Source of the DNA: Ectocarpus siliculosus | Taxonomy: Eukaryota; Sar; Phaeophyceae; Ectocarpales; Ectocarpaceae | Reading direction: 5' to 3' | Length of the DNA: 64,000 bases | Assembly: GCA_000310025.1 (NCBI GenBank) | Contig: FN649740.1 | Location: forward strand, 900,336-964,335 | Shown: positions 61,799-64,000 of the stretch, piece by piece | How the letters are laid out: the number at the start of each line of letters is the position of its first letter | How positions within the stretch are numbered: the stretch's first letter is position 1 | Notes under the pieces: model-generated | The model's input: only the letters and a program-made list of their open reading frames with translations | Databases searched by the model: none | What the model was told of the DNA's origin: nothing | Position numbers and translations under genes: made by a program

Positions 61799-63722
61799 AT
61801 GTGGGTACGTGCGGTGAGCAATTTCGTAAAAGGTTCGAGATGTTCACACTGCGGTGGAAGCGATCTAGCATGGTTTGTAGAAGCGAACGTTTGCTACCCC
61901 TCCCACCTCACCGCTACGATTTTCAAGCCTATCGTACCGCCAATAGCTCGAACCACAGGCCGGTGTGCATCTTGCGTGCGCGAAGTCGAGACAAAACACA
62001 CGAAGTACTCCCACAATGCTCGATATCACCCTTACCGTGAGTGACCGTCTTCTGCACTGCCACGATAGTCACCCCCACGTGTTTTCGTGATGGAGACAGA
62101 AATGATGGAGGCGATTGATGAAAGCGATGCCGTGTCCAGATCATCATGTTTTGGTGTTTTGCGAAACACCCTACCCCACACCAACCCCCCCGTCGAAGTG
62201 GGCTGAAAAGGCGAGGAGTGGCATCAATGAGATAGATAGGATAGGGAACAATTTTGAGGCACCTTTGGCAGCAGTAGGAAGGAACGATTGGCCATTGGTG
62301 ATTGGTCCTCCTGTGGGAACACTGCTCCGTCCTCTCGAGGACGCGTGGTCAATGCCCTAACAACTAAGGCATGCAAAACATGAGTAGTACCCCCCCCCCC
62401 CCCCCCACCCCACCCGCTTGTCGTACACCGAACCAAGATCATGCCCAAATCTTCTTTGTTTCCCTCTGCGCATTGTTCGTCGTGCGCTTCCTTCCGTTAC
62501 TTTTCGGCGCAAAGAAGGCAGCCTTGTCGCGGTGGAGGCCGACCTGGCGGAAGTGCAGCGGTGTGTCGCGCTTTCACGCCGGCAGGGGGAAGACTCAACG
62601 GTAGGGGTCAAGTATCTGCGAAACGTCCTCAACCACCCAGACGACGTCAAGTACCGCACCCTCAAGATATCCAACAAGTGAGTGAGGTATCATCCCCTTC
62701 ATCATGAGTGATCGTGAGCGTGAGACGGGGAAAGACAATAATCGAGAACAATATTAGCTGACGTTCGTGCACAATCTTTGTCACGCGCTTTTGTCTTCGT
62801 CGAGCGTGCGTGTACGTGCCCGCAAATCACTACTGTTGCCCAGTCATCATCGTTTACTGGACTTCCGCGACATTGTCCCTTGCCTTTAGATTGTTTCCGT
62901 CGCACGCTGCAGATAGATCGGTAGCGCCACCACGAAACTGGAAAAAATAGTTGTTGGTGTTTGCCCTGTGTTCTCAACTTCTCTGTGAGATTCTAACGAC
63001 CATGCTATGCTTTGGGCTCAGCGTCGATTCCTACACCGAGTAGATCAGTTAGTGCTAAAGTCGTCATACGTCTCAAGAACGAGGCCCCGATGTTCGCACT
63101 ACCAGGTGAAATTTTTGGAAGTCTTCATCAAGTAAAGCGATTTAAAAAACCATGCTGAAGCTCTTCCACTACGTCGAATCAAACGACCTTTCTTTGTGGT
63201 GTTCTGTGGTGGCACTACCGTAACCCTGCTGATCGTTGCGTTAAATGCAGGAGCTTCTACAATTGCGTTGAATCAAACGACCTTTGTGATGTTCTGTGGT
63301 GGCACTACCGTAACCCTGCTGATCGTTGCGTTCAATGCAGGAGCTTCTACAATTACGTTGAATCGAACGACGTTTGTAGTGTTCTGTGACGGCGCTACCA
63401 CCGTGACCGTACTGATCGTTGCGTTCCACGCAGGAATTCTACCAAATGCGGCATCGCCTTCCAACACAACCACAAGAAGTGTGCTAAACAGATCGATTAC
63501 GAAGGGGTCATTGTTCTGAAGCACGCATGCCGCATGCATGCATGAATGTAATGCACACGATTGACGCCTAGGAAATTCTACACGGAGGTCTGGCTGAACA
63601 GCGGCATGAGAGGACTTTTTCTGGCTCTCGGCTTCAGGAAGCGGAGCGGAGGAATCGTCGGACTGGACCCCCTCGCTCCGAACACGCTCGATTGCGTGGC
63701 AGTCGCTCTACAGGCGAGATGA
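61799..63722 (+). CDS. Small protein with a zinc-ribbon-like segment and a PUB domain, 3 exons
   Basis: Exons: 61799-62036, 62515-62677, 63572-63722 (TGA). The phases agree (1, then 2), giving 183 residues from ATG 61799. Residues about 23-70 hold two CxxC pairs, RCSHCGGSDLAWF and GRCASCVRE, spaced about 40 residues apart, as in a zinc ribbon. The second half is a PUB domain: VEADLAEVQRCVALS, VGVKYLRNVLNHP, KYRTLKISNKKFYTEVW, GLFLALGF, then a final hydrophobic LDCVAVALQ. PUB domains bind the C-terminal tail of the AAA ATPase p97/VCP, as in peptide N-glycanase and UBXN6. That partner is inferred. Exon 1 ends at a strong GTGAGT donor. An acceptor at 61832 could instead make it an internal exon of a longer gene, possibly the one to the left. 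I do not know this architecture from a named family. Confidence 0.6.
63175..63440 (+). repeat. Tandem triplication, about 92-bp unit (PUB gene intron)
   Basis: Three copies of TTGAATCAAACGACCTTTGT, GTTCTGTGGTGGCACTACCG and CTGATCGTTGCGTT, each ending in a GCAGGAGCTTCTACAA-like acceptor-like sequence. They lie directly upstream of the last PUB exon. Confidence 0.9.
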
Positions 63723-64000
63723 CACTCACTCACACAGAATGTGTGAATAGCGGTGATTTGTTGTGTCGTCTCAGAGAAAATCCCTTTTGTTCCCTTGACA
63801 GCACGGAAGAAGTATTAGGTGAGGTCAACACGGCTTCCATTAGAAGGGTGAGACGGCGCCAACAAACTCTTTCAATCATCTTGTGGAGTCAAATATTCGA
63901 CTGCCGCTGCCAACAAGCGCGAGGAGAAACCTGTATTTGAACCCGATAGCTGCCTGTAATCCCGGACAATCGGAGACTTATTGTTCTGTCGTGAGTGCCG
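63723..64000. other. Right edge, probable 3' UTR of the PUB gene
   Basis: No further coding sequence is supported before the window ends. Confidence 0.5.

Overview
This window is eukaryotic nuclear DNA. Every recognisable gene is cut into many short exons (about 30-500 bp) by GT-AG introns of 0.2-2.5 kb, and there is no operon structure. Long introns, CAA/GTT/CTG microsatellites, poly-G/poly-C tracts, an animal-like selenocysteine thioredoxin reductase, a SAP-containing AP endonuclease, an Mx-type dynamin and a cysteine motif of the EsV-1-7 kind together suggest a stramenopile, most likely a brown alga. The taxon is an inference. Exon borders were read by eye from homology, splice dinucleotides and reading phase.

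Layout: 1-4350 has no supported gene but one SINE-like repeat. 4351-8357 (-) is a SAP-domain AP endonuclease. 9262-10567 (+) is an unrecognised two-exon ORF. 11191-22774 (+) is a 13-exon high-molecular-weight thioredoxin reductase whose last exon carries an in-frame TGA (Cys-Sec-Gly, then TAG). About 760 bp downstream, at 23524-23599, a near-perfect hairpin has the layout of a eukaryotic SECIS element. The introns of this gene hold a 900-bp minisatellite of 10-bp units, a 330-bp palindrome, a MITE-like element and a tRNA-like sequence. 25329-28511 (-) encodes a galactose-binding-like (F5/8 C type) domain whose N-terminus was not found. 30428-42471 (-) is an 18-exon Mx-type dynamin GTPase. 43115-51562 (+) is the 13-exon cytosolic phenylalanyl-tRNA synthetase beta subunit. 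52966-56132 (-) is adenylate kinase 6, including a 39-bp microexon. 57190-60872 (+) is a partial gene with EsV-1-7-like cysteine motifs. 61799-63722 (+) is a small protein joining a four-Cys zinc-ribbon-like segment to a PUB domain.

The gene products are independent housekeeping functions: DNA repair, redox, membrane remodelling, translation, and ribosome/nucleotide metabolism. They do not form a pathway. Gene orientation alternates. The dynamin and FARSB genes diverge from a shared ~640-bp gap. TrxR converges on the F5/8-like gene, and FARSB converges on AK6. The most notable features are the selenoprotein gene with its SECIS, a G-rich lesion (an in-frame TAG) inside one of its conserved exons, a family of TACCGTA-ended foldback elements in the introns of three genes, and the two unusual domain architectures at the right end.
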